This document shows, in pieces, positions 34,561 to 43,834 of a stretch of DNA of 64,000 nt (positions are counted from its first letter, which is position 1; each line of letters opens with the position of its first letter). Under the pieces are notes generated by a model, which saw only the letters and a program-made list of their open reading frames with translations, searched no databases and was not told the origin of the DNA. Both the position numbers and the translations under genes were made by a program. This DNA is from Paraburkholderia phenazinium (GTDB lineage: Bacteria > Pseudomonadota > Gammaproteobacteria > Burkholderiales > Burkholderiaceae), in contig NZ_FNCJ01000002.1 of assembly GCF_900100735.1 (NCBI RefSeq), forward strand, positions 558,001-622,000, given 5' to 3'.

Positions 34561-35316
34561 ATGCGGATACCGGGAAATACCGTCATGAAAAGATTCGTCG
34601 ATCCGCTGCTTGTCGCGCTAGTCATTGTGGTGTGCTGGCAGTGCCTGCACTGGGCGCTCGGCAACGGCTCCCTCAGTTCGCCCTGGAGCACGGTCGAGGC
34701 GCTGGTCCAGATGCTCGGCACGGCAGCGTTCTGGGACAACGTCGGCGAGACTGGGCGAGCCCTTGTCTACGCACTGGTGATTGCGCTGGCCGGCGGCGTG
34801 ACGCTGGGTGTGCTGCTGGGTGTGAACCGCCTGTCTGGCGTGGTGGCGGAGCCGATCCTGCTGAACCTGTATTCGCTGCCTAAGGTCACGTTGTATCCGC
34901 TGGTGTTGCTCGTATTCGGGCTCGGCTTGTCCGCCAAAGTGGCGTTTGGCGTGATGCACGGCCTGATTCCGATCCTGATGTTCACCATGAACGCGATCCG
35001 CCAGATGCGGCCGGTCTACCTGCGCGCGTCGAAGACCATGCGCCTGTCATTTGTCCGCACGATTATCCATGTCGTGCTGCCGGCGATCTTTCCGGAAGTG
35101 GTGGCGGGTTTGCGGCTGGGCTTCTCGTTGACCTTGCTCGGCGTGTTGATCGGCGAGATGTTCGCGTCGCAACGCGGGCTCGGCTATATGTTGACGAGTG
35201 CGATGAACCTTGGGGATATCCGCACGATCATGGCGGTCGCGTTGTTTCTGACTGTGTTCGCGCTCTCGTGCAATGGCTTGTTGATGATGGCCGACCGGCG
35301 CCTGAAACATCGCTGA
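34561..35316 (+). CDS. ABC transporter permease, SsuC/TauC type (2)
   Basis: Second permease, up to 251 aa, six hydrophobic segments, with the EAA-type loop YLRASKTMRLSFVRTIIHVVLP near residue 155. ATG 34561 follows the first permease by two bases. A second ATG at 34585 has GGGA about nine bases upstream and would give 243 aa; either is possible. It pairs with the first permease. The FRG-domain gene follows 39 bases later. Confidence 0.92.
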   Translation: MRIPGNTVMKRFVDPLLVALVIVVCWQCLHWALGNGSLSSPWSTVEALVQMLGTAAFWDNVGETGRALVYALVIALAGGVTLGVLLGVNRLSGVVAEPILLNLYSLPKVTLYPLVLLVFGLGLSAKVAFGVMHGLIPILMFTMNAIRQMRPVYLRASKTMRLSFVRTIIHVVLPAIFPEVVAGLRLGFSLTLLGVLIGEMFASQRGLGYMLTSAMNLGDIRTIMAVALFLTVFALSCNGLLMMADRRLKHR

Positions 35317-35355
35317 GCGGGATCGAGTGAACAAACTGAGCGAGGTATACCCAAG

Positions 35356-36168
35356 GTGAAGACCACCGTGGTTTCGAGTTGGCAGCAGTTCATGACTCTG
35401 ACCGCCGAGCTCGACGGCTGGGCATTCCGCGGTCAGCAGGATGCCAACTGGTTGTTGCAGAGTTCGCTGTCACGTTACCTGGCGGCGTTTGTGCCCGACC
35501 GCTCGACATGGCGGATTCAGGAGCAGCGCGCCATCCGCATTTTTCGCCGCAAGGCCCATAACTATCTCTCCGACGTGCGCGCGCTCTCGGATGATCTGCG
35601 TTGCCTCGGCCTGATGCAGCACCACGGCGCGCCGACGCGGATGCTCGATTTCACCAAGTCGCCGTTCGTTGCGGCTTTCTTTGCGCTGGAGCGCGCCGTG
35701 TCGGATGCTGCGGTTTTCGCCGTGAATACGCCGGCGTTGTGGACCAATCACGCCATTCCGACGCGTACGCCGCATCTGACTCGCGACATGATCGATCCAC
35801 GTCGCAAAGGCAACTTCGAGAAATTCTTTCTGACCGACAAGAATCCGGTGATCTGGTTCGGCGAGCCCTCGGAGATGGACCAGCGGCTGATTGCCCAGGC
35901 CGGAACCTTTGTGTTGCCGGGTTTGCTGCAGGAGCCGCTCGATGAAATTCTTAACAATTACTCGAGTGATTACGAGCTGCTGCGGAAAATCGTCGTGCCG
36001 CGCTCGGTTCGGGACGACGCGATGCGCGCGCTGTACCGGATGAACATTACCAACGCGTCGTTGTTTCCGGATATGGAGGGGCTCGCGCGCTCGATCGCGC
36101 TGGAACTGGAGATGGTTTGGCCCATGGTCGACAGGATGGCGGGGCAAACTGGGCAAGAGGGCCGATAG
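35356..36168 (+). CDS. FRG-domain protein
   Basis: Protein of 270 aa with an amino-terminal FRG domain: WAFRGQQDANWLLQSSLSR at residues 22-40, then LGLMQHHGAPTRMLDFTKSPFVAAFFA near 90-115, both hallmarks of the family. FRG domains are named for the F-R-G motif and their biochemical role is not settled; some occur in mobile or conflict-related proteins. GTG start with GAGG upstream. The gene is 39 bases after the permease gene and may be cotranscribed, although no link between the two functions is known. No membrane segment or signal peptide. Confidence 0.88.
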   Translation: MKTTVVSSWQQFMTLTAELDGWAFRGQQDANWLLQSSLSRYLAAFVPDRSTWRIQEQRAIRIFRRKAHNYLSDVRALSDDLRCLGLMQHHGAPTRMLDFTKSPFVAAFFALERAVSDAAVFAVNTPALWTNHAIPTRTPHLTRDMIDPRRKGNFEKFFLTDKNPVIWFGEPSEMDQRLIAQAGTFVLPGLLQEPLDEILNNYSSDYELLRKIVVPRSVRDDAMRALYRMNITNASLFPDMEGLARSIALELEMVWPMVDRMAGQTGQEGR

Positions 36169-36310
36169 GGCCGGCGGCGCTGCTGTAATGGTCAGTCGAA
36201 AAGCGCCGCCCTGGCGGCTTGCTTATCGAAGACTAATATGTGACTACGGGCGGCGCCGAACCTACAATGAATAACGAGTCGCGGCATATTTAAACGATTC
36301 AGGAGACGAC

Positions 36311-37630
36311 ATGCAACCGGATCAACCCACCGAGGCGCTGGGCGGCAGCGCACCACGCCTCTCGAAGTTCGGGGCGGTGCTGCGCGTGACGAGCGGCAAC
36401 TTCCTCGAGCAGTTCGACTTCTTCCTGTTCGGCTTCTACGCCACCTACATTGCAAAAACCTTCTTTCCGGCCGCAAGCGAGTTTGCCTCGCTGATGCAGA
36501 CCTTTGCCGTGTTCGGCGCGGGTTTCCTGATGCGACCCTTAGGGGCCATCATCCTCGGCGCCTATATCGACAAGGTCGGGCGCCGGCGCGGCCTGATCGT
36601 CACACTGGCAATCATGGCGAGCGGCACGATCCTGATCGCCTGCGTGCCAGGGTTTGCCACCATCGGCCTGCTGGCGCCGGCGTTGGTTCTGATAGGACGT
36701 CTGCTGCAGGGATTTTCGGCGGGCGCGGAATTGGGCGGCGTGTCGGTCTATCTGGCCGAAATGGCGACGCCGGGCAAGAAGGGGTTTTACACGGCATGGC
36801 AGTCGGCCAGCCAGCAGGTGGCGATTGTGGTGGCGGCAGCGCTCGGTTACGCGCTGAACCTGCTGCTCACGTCGGCACAGATCGGCGCGTGGGGCTGGCG
36901 CCTGCCGTTCCTGGTCGGCTGCCTGATCGTGCCGTTTCTCTACGTGCTGCGCCGCTCGCTGCAGGAAACCGCCGAGTTTCAGGCGCGCCGCCATCACCCG
37001 GCCACCTCCGAGGTGTTTCGTTCGATGCTCGCCAACTGGAAGACGGTCACTGCCGGCATGATGATGGTGGCAATGACCACCACCACCTTCTATCTGATCA
37101 CGGTCTATACGCCGACCTTCGGCCGCGCAGTGCTGCACCTGAGCACGGCGGATGCGCTCGTCGTCACGTTTCTGGTGGGCGTGTCCAACTTTATCTGGCT
37201 GCCTATCGGTGGCGCGATCTCGGATCGGATCGGCCGGCGTCCGCTGCTGCTGTTCGTCTCCGCGCTGGCGATCGTCACCGCGTATCCGGCGCTCGAGTGG
37301 CTCGCGCACGCACCGAGCTTCCTGCGCATGCTAACGGTGCTGCTGTACTTCTCGTTCTTCTTCGGCGCCTATAACGGCGCGATGGTGGCGGCCTTGACCG
37401 AGGTGATGCCGGTCGAGGTGCGGGTGGCCGGTTTTTCGCTCGCGTACAGTCTGGCCACTGCGCTGTTCGGCGGCTTCACGCCGGCCGTCTCGACCTTCCT
37501 GATCGAGATGACCGGCGACAAGGCAGCGCCCGCGTATTGGCTGATCTTCGCGGCGTTGTGCGGCTTCTCCGCGACGCTGGTGCTGTACCGGCGCGGGGGA
37601 GCGGCCGAGTTGCAGGCAAAGTTGGGGTGA
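36311..37630 (+). CDS. MFS transporter, metabolite:H+ symporter (CitA/TcuC-like)
   Basis: Twelve-helix inner-membrane transporter, 439 aa. [26 protein letters not shown] near the start and the loop DKVGRRRGL are typical of the MHS subfamily that carries citrate or tricarballylate. A second MFS loop DRIGRRPLL lies near residue 310. AGGAGACGAC upstream of ATG 36311 is the ribosome site. It stands alone, with 142 bases before it and a convergent small gene after. Likely substrate: a di- or tricarboxylate, inferred from family only. Confidence 0.9.
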   Translation: MQPDQPTEALGGSAPRLSKFGAVLRVTSGNFLEQFDFFLFGFYATYIAKTFFPAASEFASLMQTFAVFGAGFLMRPLGAIILGAYIDKVGRRRGLIVTLAIMASGTILIACVPGFATIGLLAPALVLIGRLLQGFSAGAELGGVSVYLAEMATPGKKGFYTAWQSASQQVAIVVAAALGYALNLLLTSAQIGAWGWRLPFLVGCLIVPFLYVLRRSLQETAEFQARRHHPATSEVFRSMLANWKTVTAGMMMVAMTTTTFYLITVYTPTFGRAVLHLSTADALVVTFLVGVSNFIWLPIGGAISDRIGRRPLLLFVSALAIVTAYPALEWLAHAPSFLRMLTVLLYFSFFFGAYNGAMVAALTEVMPVEVRVAGFSLAYSLATALFGGFTPAVSTFLIEMTGDKAAPAYWLIFAALCGFSATLVLYRRGGAAELQAKLG

Positions 37631-37705
37631 AGCGGAAGACATACGGGGGAGTGGTCTGTTTTAGCAGGTTCACATCCCCCTGAGTCAAGCGGCCATGCGC
37701 TCAGG

Positions 37706-37942
37706 CTATCGAGCGCCGAGTACGCGTAGCACCGCGTTGCCTTCCTCGGTGATCGCGAAACGAACGTTGCCCGGTCCCGCGTCCACCACCTGGGCGAGAC
37801 CGGCGTCGCGAAGCGCTGCTACATCGGGCGTCGCCGCCATCACATCGACAGGCGCCTGAAGCAGCACCAGCAGCGTGGCGATTTCATGCGCACTGAGATA
37901 CCGCGTCCCTGCGGCTTTGTTATTGCGTTGAGTTGCCTTCAT
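37706..37942 (-). CDS. Small hypothetical protein, 78 aa
   Basis: Starts MKATQRNNKAAGTRYLSAHEI and continues with helices (ATLLVLLQAPVDVMAAT, DVAALRDAGLAQVV) and a short beta-strand pair (GNVRFAITEEGNAVLRVLG). The layout resembles a small winged-helix fold without a clear DNA-binding family match. AGGA ten bases before ATG 37942 decides against an ATG three codons upstream. Common-looking in Burkholderiaceae, function unknown. Confidence 0.6.
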   Translation of the reverse strand: MKATQRNNKAAGTRYLSAHEIATLLVLLQAPVDVMAATPDVAALRDAGLAQVVDAGPGNVRFAITEEGNAVLRVLGAR

Positions 37943-38047
37943 GGCAAACATCCTGTGGGTTGCGCCCGTGCATCACACTGTATGAGGCTGCACGGCGCTG
38001 CATTGCCTGGTTGACTGCATGGCCGCCCGCGAACGGGCGGCACGGTT

Positions 38048-38188
38048 CTACGCGAAGAGCTCTTTGATGCGCTGCCAGAATGCCGCCAAACCGCGCGGTT
38101 GCGAGGCATGCAGCGCGAGCATCTCGTCGTAGTGGCCACGCGATTCCTGGACGTGGGGCAGTTGGGACAGCAGCAGACCGAAGCTCAT
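38048..38188 (-). CDS. DUF3563-like microprotein, 46 aa
   Basis: Short frame reading MSFGLLLSQLPHVQESRGHY, DEMLALHASQPRGLAAFWQR and ending IKELFA. The combination of a leucine-rich start, an acidic helix and the terminal WQRIKELF is the pattern of small DUF3563-type proteins widespread in Burkholderia. GGGGAAATATC precedes the ATG at 38188. Too short for most gene finders. It lies 105 bases upstream of the 78-codon gene on the same strand and may be in one transcript. Function unknown. Confidence 0.65.
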   Translation of the reverse strand: MSFGLLLSQLPHVQESRGHYDEMLALHASQPRGLAAFWQRIKELFA

Positions 38189-38730
38189 GATATTTCCCCG
38201 TGCATAACGCTTCGCGTTGTTTAACGCGGTTCAAGGTCCACCAGACGGGCATGCCTGAGCGCTGCGTCCATCTGGCGCAAATGCGGGGTGCACGGAGAGC
38301 ATTGCTACGGCGCGCACCGTCTGCCTGCTGGCAAGACGGCGGCTGGGAGAAGAGAGCGCGGGCGTCCTGCTGGTCAGGCAGAGTAACTACTGGAAATTCC
38401 TCGACATCGACTAGACAAGGTCGGAGTCCTCTGGTTGACGTTGATAGGATTCTAGGCTTGGTACAAATCTGGCGGCAAGTAAAAAGGCTGTAAAGAGAGT
38501 GTGGGCGCCCCGCAAGCTGCCATGGCTATGCCGGTGTCGGCTCCGCTTCGAGCGCGGTCCAGCTTACGCTCGAGATCCCCTTTTCCATGCGGCGGCCGAC
38601 ACCGGCGCCGCCGCCGCCGGCATATCCTGCTATCGTACGGTGTCATGCCGGTTTCATACAGGCAAACTGGGCCGCGCCGTGAGATTCGGCACGCTCGCCT
38701 AACTCAACCTTTGCTTCCTGTTTAGAACGC
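38189..38730. other. Intergenic region upstream of Nramp-like gene
   Basis: About 540 bases between divergent genes. Open frames here have shadow-like Arg/Ser-rich compositions and are not called. The notable element is a nested inverted repeat at 38530-38606, listed separately, 125 bases ahead of the Nramp-like start. No Fur- or MntR-type box could be identified with confidence. Confidence 0.5.
38530..38606 (+). repeat. Nested inverted repeat (12-bp outer stem, 6-bp inner stem)
   Basis: GCCGGTGTCGGC at 38530-38541 pairs perfectly with GCCGACACCGGC at 38595-38606. Inside, CGAGCG (38549-38554) pairs with CGCTCG (38567-38572). In RNA this would form a long stable hairpin with an internal arm. 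No T-run follows, so it is not a simple terminator. Its place in the probable leader of a metal transporter gene makes a regulatory role possible; no known riboswitch class was recognised. Confidence 0.5.
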
Positions 38731-39978
38731 ATGTCCGGTGCATCCCTGTTCAAACCGAAGGCCTCCTCCAATCTGCGCTGGCTCGCGTTGTGGGGGCCGG
38801 GCCTGCTCGTCATGCTGGCGGACTGCGATGCCGGCAATGTCGTCACGGCAGCGCAGGCAGGCGCCCAGTGGGGCCTGCAACTGCTGGTCGTGCTGCTTGG
38901 CCTGATCCCTCTGCTTTACATGGTTCAGGAACTCACCGTGCGGCTCGGCATCTTCACCGGCCGCGGGCACGGCGAGCTGATTCGCGCAAACTTCGGCGCC
39001 GTCTGGGCGTGGATCTCCGCGGCCGGGCTGGTGATTGCGGTGCTCGGCTCGCTGGTGACGGAGTTTACCGGCGTGGCGGGGGTTGGCGAAATGTATGGCG
39101 TATCGCGCTCCATTACTTTGCCGCTTGCCGTGCTGGCCTTGATCGCGGTCGTCTCGACGGGCTCGCATAAGCGGGTCGACAAGGTGGCGATGTTCATCGG
39201 CGCGTTCGAGCTGACGTTCTTCGTGGTGGCCTGGAAAGCTCACCCCGATATACCCGATGCGTTCCGGCAAATGAAGAGCCTGCCGTTCGGCAACAGCCAG
39301 TTTGCCTATATGGCGGCGGCGCTGATCGGTGCGACCTTCAACCCGTGGATGGTGTTCTATCAGCAAGCCGCCGTCGCCGACAAGAAACTCAGCGCGCAAG
39401 ACTATGGTGCCGCCCGCACGGAAACGGCGTTCGGCGCGATCCTCACGCAGTCGCTGACGGCAGCGGTGCTGGTCGCTGCCGCCACCACGCTCGCAGGCGA
39501 TGGCAAGTCGCACACGCTGGATAGCGTAGGGGAGATCAGCAATGCCCTCGCCACCGTGGTGGGACCGCAGGCGGGACGCGTCCTGTTTAGCGCGGGCGTG
39601 CTCGGCGCCTCGATGGTGGCGGCGATTGTCTGTTCACTGTCGCTTGCCTGGGGGCTCGGCGAAGTGGCGGGCTACAAGCGCTCGCTCGAAGACCGGCCAA
39701 CAGGCGCGCCATGGTTTTACGGCGTGTATGTGGCGTCGGTTGCCGGCAGCGCGTATCTGGTCTGGCTGGCGCCTAACCTCGTGTCGTTGAACGTCGCGGC
39801 CCAGGTGGTGAATGCCTTGATGTTGCCGCTGGTGGTCGGCCTGCTGATTGCGCTGAGCGTGACCTCGCTGCCCGAAGCGCACCGTCCACGCGGCATCTAT
39901 CTGTGGCTGGTCTCGGGCGTGGCCGCCCTCGTCAGTGCCGCCGGCCTCGTCGGCGCAGTCTGGGGCTTGATGTCCTGA
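38731..39978 (+). CDS. Divergent Nramp-family transporter
   Basis: Inner-membrane protein, 415 aa, with about eleven hydrophobic segments. The helix-1 motif reads LADCDAGNVVTAAQAGAQWG in place of DPGN, and helix 6 reads IGATFNPWMVFYQQ in place of MPH. The overall pattern (GPGLLVMLADCDAGN, AQWGLQLL, QELTVRLGIFTG) is clearly Nramp-type. The altered residues suggest a different metal preference from Mn/Fe carriers. The ATG has a weak upstream ribosome site. It stands alone, with a structured leader and a convergent LysR gene downstream. Confidence 0.87.
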   Translation: MSGASLFKPKASSNLRWLALWGPGLLVMLADCDAGNVVTAAQAGAQWGLQLLVVLLGLIPLLYMVQELTVRLGIFTGRGHGELIRANFGAVWAWISAAGLVIAVLGSLVTEFTGVAGVGEMYGVSRSITLPLAVLALIAVVSTGSHKRVDKVAMFIGAFELTFFVVAWKAHPDIPDAFRQMKSLPFGNSQFAYMAAALIGATFNPWMVFYQQAAVADKKLSAQDYGAARTETAFGAILTQSLTAAVLVAAATTLAGDGKSHTLDSVGEISNALATVVGPQAGRVLFSAGVLGASMVAAIVCSLSLAWGLGEVAGYKRSLEDRPTGAPWFYGVYVASVAGSAYLVWLAPNLVSLNVAAQVVNALMLPLVVGLLIALSVTSLPEAHRPRGIYLWLVSGVAALVSAAGLVGAVWGLMS

Positions 39979-40044
39979 AGACGCGTGGCTCCCGCGTGAA
40001 GAGACGGTTTTATAGTGACCGCCGATAGTCCGGCAAGCAGCGCA

Positions 40045-41037
40045 CTAGCGGCTTGGGGAAACACGCCCCGCTGCCGGACGCCGACTGCGCTTGCGAACCG
40101 CGGCTTCGTCCTCCTCTGCCGCCGCAGCGCCTAGCGCCAGTTTGAGCGCCTTCTGGTCACGTTCAAGCTGCATTCGCATATGCCGCATGAACTGCCTCGC
40201 GGTTTCCGTGAGTGGGGTGCCGGGGCGAAACACCAGTACTCCTGTGAACATGACCTCGACATCGATCGGCTTCACGACGAGACCTCGCTCCGCGAAGTCC
40301 AGCGTCACGATCGGATGAGCGATGCCTATACCGACTCCCGCGAGCGCCAGTTCGCATACCGTGTGCGAATACGGCGTCTCGACGACCGGCTTGAGGCGGA
40401 TCTCGCACGCTGTGAGCTGGGTTTCCAGCCGAAGCCTCGTGCTGTCTTCGGGATTCAGCGCGATGAAGGGAAATTCAGGCAGGTCCGCGACGGCGATGAA
40501 AGGACGCGCGGCCAAAGGGTGATGCCGGTTCATCACTGCTACAGCCGGCATCCGCGCGAATACCGAGTGCTCCAGGCCGGCCATCGACATCTCGTCGGAC
40601 ATCAGGCCGAAATCCACCTGGCCCGCCGAGACCTTCTCATGCACTTCGCGCGAGCTCATTACCTGTAGCGAGATTTGCACGTTTCTGGACGGAGCATCGA
40701 ACGCCCCGATGACACGAGGCAGAAAGCCGGTGCCGAGTGCCGGCAGACAGGCGATCGCCATCCGCCCCAATCCGTAGGACCGCAAACTACGAATTCGATG
40801 CTCGATGACCTCGAATCCGCGGAAATATTGATCCACCTCCCGCATCAGGGCGACGGCTTCCTGGGTGGGAACGAGCCGGCTGCGTACGCGCTCGAACAGC
40901 GAGAAATCCGCCATGGTTTCCAGACGCCTGATGGCCTGGCTCACAGCCGGTTGCGAAATGCCGAGCAGGGCCGCCGCTTTGCTCGTGCTTCCCGCGTTCA
41001 TGACCGCCCTGAACACCTCGATATCGCGGATCCTCAT
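40045..41037 (-). CDS. LysR-family transcriptional regulator
   Basis: Regulator of 330 aa. The amino-terminal winged helix reads MRIRDIEVFRAVMNAGSTSKA with the recognition region AALLGISQPAVSQAIRRLE. A periplasmic-binding-type effector domain follows (about 95-300). The tail is Ala/Glu- then Arg-rich. It is divergent from the beta-lyase/ABC transporter cluster with 98 bases between starts, the usual position for a LysR protein that controls the opposite operon. Likely effector: a sulfur amino acid or a derivative, by context only. Confidence 0.92.
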   Translation of the reverse strand: MRIRDIEVFRAVMNAGSTSKAAALLGISQPAVSQAIRRLETMADFSLFERVRSRLVPTQEAVALMREVDQYFRGFEVIEHRIRSLRSYGLGRMAIACLPALGTGFLPRVIGAFDAPSRNVQISLQVMSSREVHEKVSAGQVDFGLMSDEMSMAGLEHSVFARMPAVAVMNRHHPLAARPFIAVADLPEFPFIALNPEDSTRLRLETQLTACEIRLKPVVETPYSHTVCELALAGVGIGIAHPIVTLDFAERGLVVKPIDVEVMFTGVLVFRPGTPLTETARQFMRHMRMQLERDQKALKLALGAAAAEEDEAAVRKRSRRPAAGRVSPSR

Positions 41038-41135
41038 AACCTGTACTTATTGACCTAATTATTTCCGATGTTGATGCAAACCCGGGCGAAAGTAAACTGC
41101 AGTCATCAATACACCACCACGCAATCACCGAGAGC

Positions 41136-42302
41136 ATGATGACAAGTCATACCCCGAAAGCGCCGAAGCCGTTCCGCAGCCTCTCGCCCGCCGTCATGCG
41201 GGCATCCACGGTCGTATTCGATACTCTGACCGAATTTACGCGCCGTAAGGAGCGGCAACCGGACGGTTACAGCTATGGCATCACCGGGACGCCAACGGCT
41301 CGCCAACTGGAGCAGCGCATCGCCGAACTCGAAGGCGGTGCGCATTGCGTGGTGACGCCCTCCGGTCAGTCCGCGCTGATGACGACTCTCATGGGTTTCG
41401 TGCGCGGTGGCGATCACCTGCTCGTGTCTGCTGCCTGCTACGGCGCGCTGAAGACGTTCGCAGACAAGTGGCTGGCGCACTTCAACGTCGAAGTCGAACT
41501 GTATCCGCCTGCGATCGGGGCCGAGATTAATAGCTACATCAAGCCCAACACCCGCATGATCTGCATGGAGTCGCCGGGCACGGTGACGATGGAGATGCCC
41601 GACATCCCGGCGATCGTCGAAGTCGCGAAACGTCACGGCGTATTGACGATGATGGACAACACCTGGGGAAGCCCGCTCGCTTTCAAGCCGCTCGAACACG
41701 GCGTGGACTTCAGCATCGAAGCCGCGACGAAGTTCTTCGGGGGCCATTCTGATCTGCTGATGGGCTGCATCAGCATGAACGACGCGGATTACTACGCGAC
41801 CGTGCGCGAGACGCAGAGCGTTCTCGGCCAGCAGACCAGCCCCGACGACTGCTTCCTCGTGATGCGCGGTCTGGACACCCTGAAGGTTCGCTTCGCCGCC
41901 CAGAGCGCCTCGACGCTGCAGATTGCGAGGGAACTCGAACGCCACCCGGAAGTGAGCAAGGTGCTATTTCCGGCGCTACGGTCGGATGCCGGCCACGCCA
42001 TCTGGAAGCGGGACTTTGCGAGCAGCGGGTGTCTCTTCTCCCTGATTCTTCAGCCCGCGCCGGAGGCTGCGTTCAGCGCGTTCTTCGATGCGCTCCAGCA
42101 TTTCGCCATCGGTGCGAGCTGGGGGGGCGTGCATAGCCTTGCTGCCTACTACCCGGCCGCGTTGCAGGCCGAGCGCGCATTCCCGCTGACCGACCAGCCC
42201 ATCGTGCGCCTTTCGATCGGGTTGGAGGACCCGGCGATGCTACTTGAAGACCTGTTTGCCGGTTTCGACGCTTTCAGACGAACCCGCGCAGCCGGTGCCT
42301 AG
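41136..42302 (+). CDS. Cystathionine beta-lyase-type PLP enzyme
   Basis: Cys/Met-metabolism PLP enzyme, 388 aa. The cofactor lysine lies in IEAATKFFGGHSDLLMG near residue 199, and the upstream aspartate in TMMDNTWGSP. YGITGTPTARQLEQRIAELEGG near the start is typical of MetC, whose beta-elimination breaks cystathionine, cystine or related substrates into pyruvate, ammonia and a thiol. It is followed by a complete polar amino-acid ABC importer, so it may act on an imported sulfur amino acid. Probably regulated by the divergent LysR protein. Confidence 0.9.
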   Translation: MMTSHTPKAPKPFRSLSPAVMRASTVVFDTLTEFTRRKERQPDGYSYGITGTPTARQLEQRIAELEGGAHCVVTPSGQSALMTTLMGFVRGGDHLLVSAACYGALKTFADKWLAHFNVEVELYPPAIGAEINSYIKPNTRMICMESPGTVTMEMPDIPAIVEVAKRHGVLTMMDNTWGSPLAFKPLEHGVDFSIEAATKFFGGHSDLLMGCISMNDADYYATVRETQSVLGQQTSPDDCFLVMRGLDTLKVRFAAQSASTLQIARELERHPEVSKVLFPALRSDAGHAIWKRDFASSGCLFSLILQPAPEAAFSAFFDALQHFAIGASWGGVHSLAAYYPAALQAERAFPLTDQPIVRLSIGLEDPAMLLEDLFAGFDAFRRTRAAGA

Positions 42303-42326
42303 TATTTTTCCGTTCAACTGACATGG

Positions 42327-43181
42327 ATGAGTGAGTACGAGATGAAGACAATCAATGGATGGAGACGCGCTCTCACGGCAGTGAGTTTCGTGGCGCTTGG
42401 CGCGGCGTTCAGCTTTCCCGCTACTGTGCAAGCGGCAGACCTGCTTGCGCAGGCGAAGGCGAACGGCACACTGCGCGTGGCCAACACTCAGAGCAGTCCG
42501 CCGTGGAGCATGCTTGACGACAGCAATAATCCCGTCGGCTACGACGTCGCGATTGCAAAGGAAGTCGGCAAGCGCATCGGTGTGCCGAATGTAGTATTCG
42601 TCGCCGATTCGTTCAAGAACTTCGTGGAAGGCTTGAAGACGGGCAAATACGACCTCGTCATGAACGATCTGACACCTACGCCGGAACGCGAGCAACAGGT
42701 TGACTTCAGCGATCCATACGGCGTGGAGGATTTTCGTATTTTCGTACCTGCCGGCAACACGGACATCAAGGGCAAAGACACGCTTAAAGGCAAGCGGGTG
42801 GGTGTGGTCACCGGCTCGAGCAATGAAACATGGGCACGAGCACACCTGAAAGACTCCGATATCCGTTCCTACGACAATGGGGCGCTCATCTTTAACGATC
42901 TGGGCAGTGGGCGGATCGACGCGGTGATTATTTCGCACTTCGGCGGCATGAAGTACGCCAACGTCAACCACTTACCCGTGAAGGAAGTGGGCGACCCCTT
43001 GATCTATCAGCTGTCAGCGCCGGCTATCGTGAAAGGCCAACCGGCCCTGCGCGCAGCAGTCAATAAGGCGATCGCCGAAATGATGGCTGACGGGACGATT
43101 GAGGCCATTGCGAAGAAGTGGGTTGGGAGCGATTACGATATGGCCGGCATGATCGCGAAAGCCAAGGCGCAAAAGGAGTAA
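42327..43181 (+). CDS. Amino-acid ABC transporter substrate-binding protein
   Basis: Periplasmic binding protein of 280-284 aa, family 3. The signal peptide MKTINGWRRALTAVSFVALG, cut near VQAAD, begins at the in-frame ATG 42342, which may be the true start. The mature protein shows GTLRVANTQSSPPWSMLDDSNNPVGYDVAIAKEVGKRIG (in part), YDLVMNDLTPTPEREQQVDFS and GRIDAVIISHFGG. This is the pattern for polar amino acids such as glutamine, arginine or cystine. It is 24 bases after the beta-lyase gene and 2 before the permease gene. Confidence 0.9.
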   Translation: MSEYEMKTINGWRRALTAVSFVALGAAFSFPATVQAADLLAQAKANGTLRVANTQSSPPWSMLDDSNNPVGYDVAIAKEVGKRIGVPNVVFVADSFKNFVEGLKTGKYDLVMNDLTPTPEREQQVDFSDPYGVEDFRIFVPAGNTDIKGKDTLKGKRVGVVTGSSNETWARAHLKDSDIRSYDNGALIFNDLGSGRIDAVIISHFGGMKYANVNHLPVKEVGDPLIYQLSAPAIVKGQPALRAAVNKAIAEMMADGTIEAIAKKWVGSDYDMAGMIAKAKAQKE

Positions 43182-43183
43182 TC

Positions 43184-43834
43184 ATGACCGAACTTTTCAT
43201 GCGCTCGCTGCCGCTGTTGAGGAGCGCGGTGCTGATGACGATCTTCCTCGGATTAACGTCGTTCGTGCTTGGCTCGACGCTGGGTTTGCTCGTTGCGCTG
43301 GCCCGTCTCTCGAGCATGGGCGTACTGCGTGCGCTCGCATTCGCATACGTTTCGATCTTCCGTGGCACGCCGCTGCTCGTGCAGATACTGCTTATCTATT
43401 TCGGCTTGCCCCGGTATGGCCTCACACTTGACCCGGTTCCGGCCGCGCTTCTCGCGCTAACGCTGTTCTCCGCAGCGTACCTGAGCGAGAACTTCCGTTC
43501 CGGCATCAACGCAGTGGACAAGGGCCAGTGGGAAGCGGCGATGTCGCTGGGCATGGGTTACTGGAAAGCCATGACGCGGGTTATCCTCCCTCAGGGCCTG
43601 CGCATCGCCATTCCGCCGGTCGGCAGCCGCCTGATTGCACTGATCAAAGATACGTCGCTCGCCTCGACCATCACGGTGGTAGAACTGACCCGCGTGGCCG
43701 ACCAGGTTGGCGCATCCACCTTTCGCTACATGGAAATGTTCCTGATGGTCGGCATCATCTACTGGGGCATCAACCAGATTCTCACGATAGTCCAGACGGT
43801 CCTTGAGAGTCGCTTGTCGAGGCGTTTTGTATGA
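43184..43834 (+). CDS. Amino-acid ABC transporter permease
   Basis: Permease of 216 aa, HisM/GlnP type, with about five membrane segments. RGTPLLVQILLIYFGLP near residue 60 and the EAA loop GQWEAAMSLGMGYWKAMTRVILPQ (in part) near 112 are diagnostic. GGAG five bases before ATG 43184 fixes the start. The stop overlaps the ATPase gene by four bases. Only one permease gene is present, so it probably acts as a homodimer. Confidence 0.93.
   Translation: MTELFMRSLPLLRSAVLMTIFLGLTSFVLGSTLGLLVALARLSSMGVLRALAFAYVSIFRGTPLLVQILLIYFGLPRYGLTLDPVPAALLALTLFSAAYLSENFRSGINAVDKGQWEAAMSLGMGYWKAMTRVILPQGLRIAIPPVGSRLIALIKDTSLASTITVVELTRVADQVGASTFRYMEMFLMVGIIYWGINQILTIVQTVLESRLSRRFV

Noticed and set aside
38200..38493. 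97-codon plus-strand frame in the gap before the Nramp-like gene
   Set aside because: Arg/Ser/Cys-rich, no ribosome site, starts inside the upstream region of the divergent microprotein gene.
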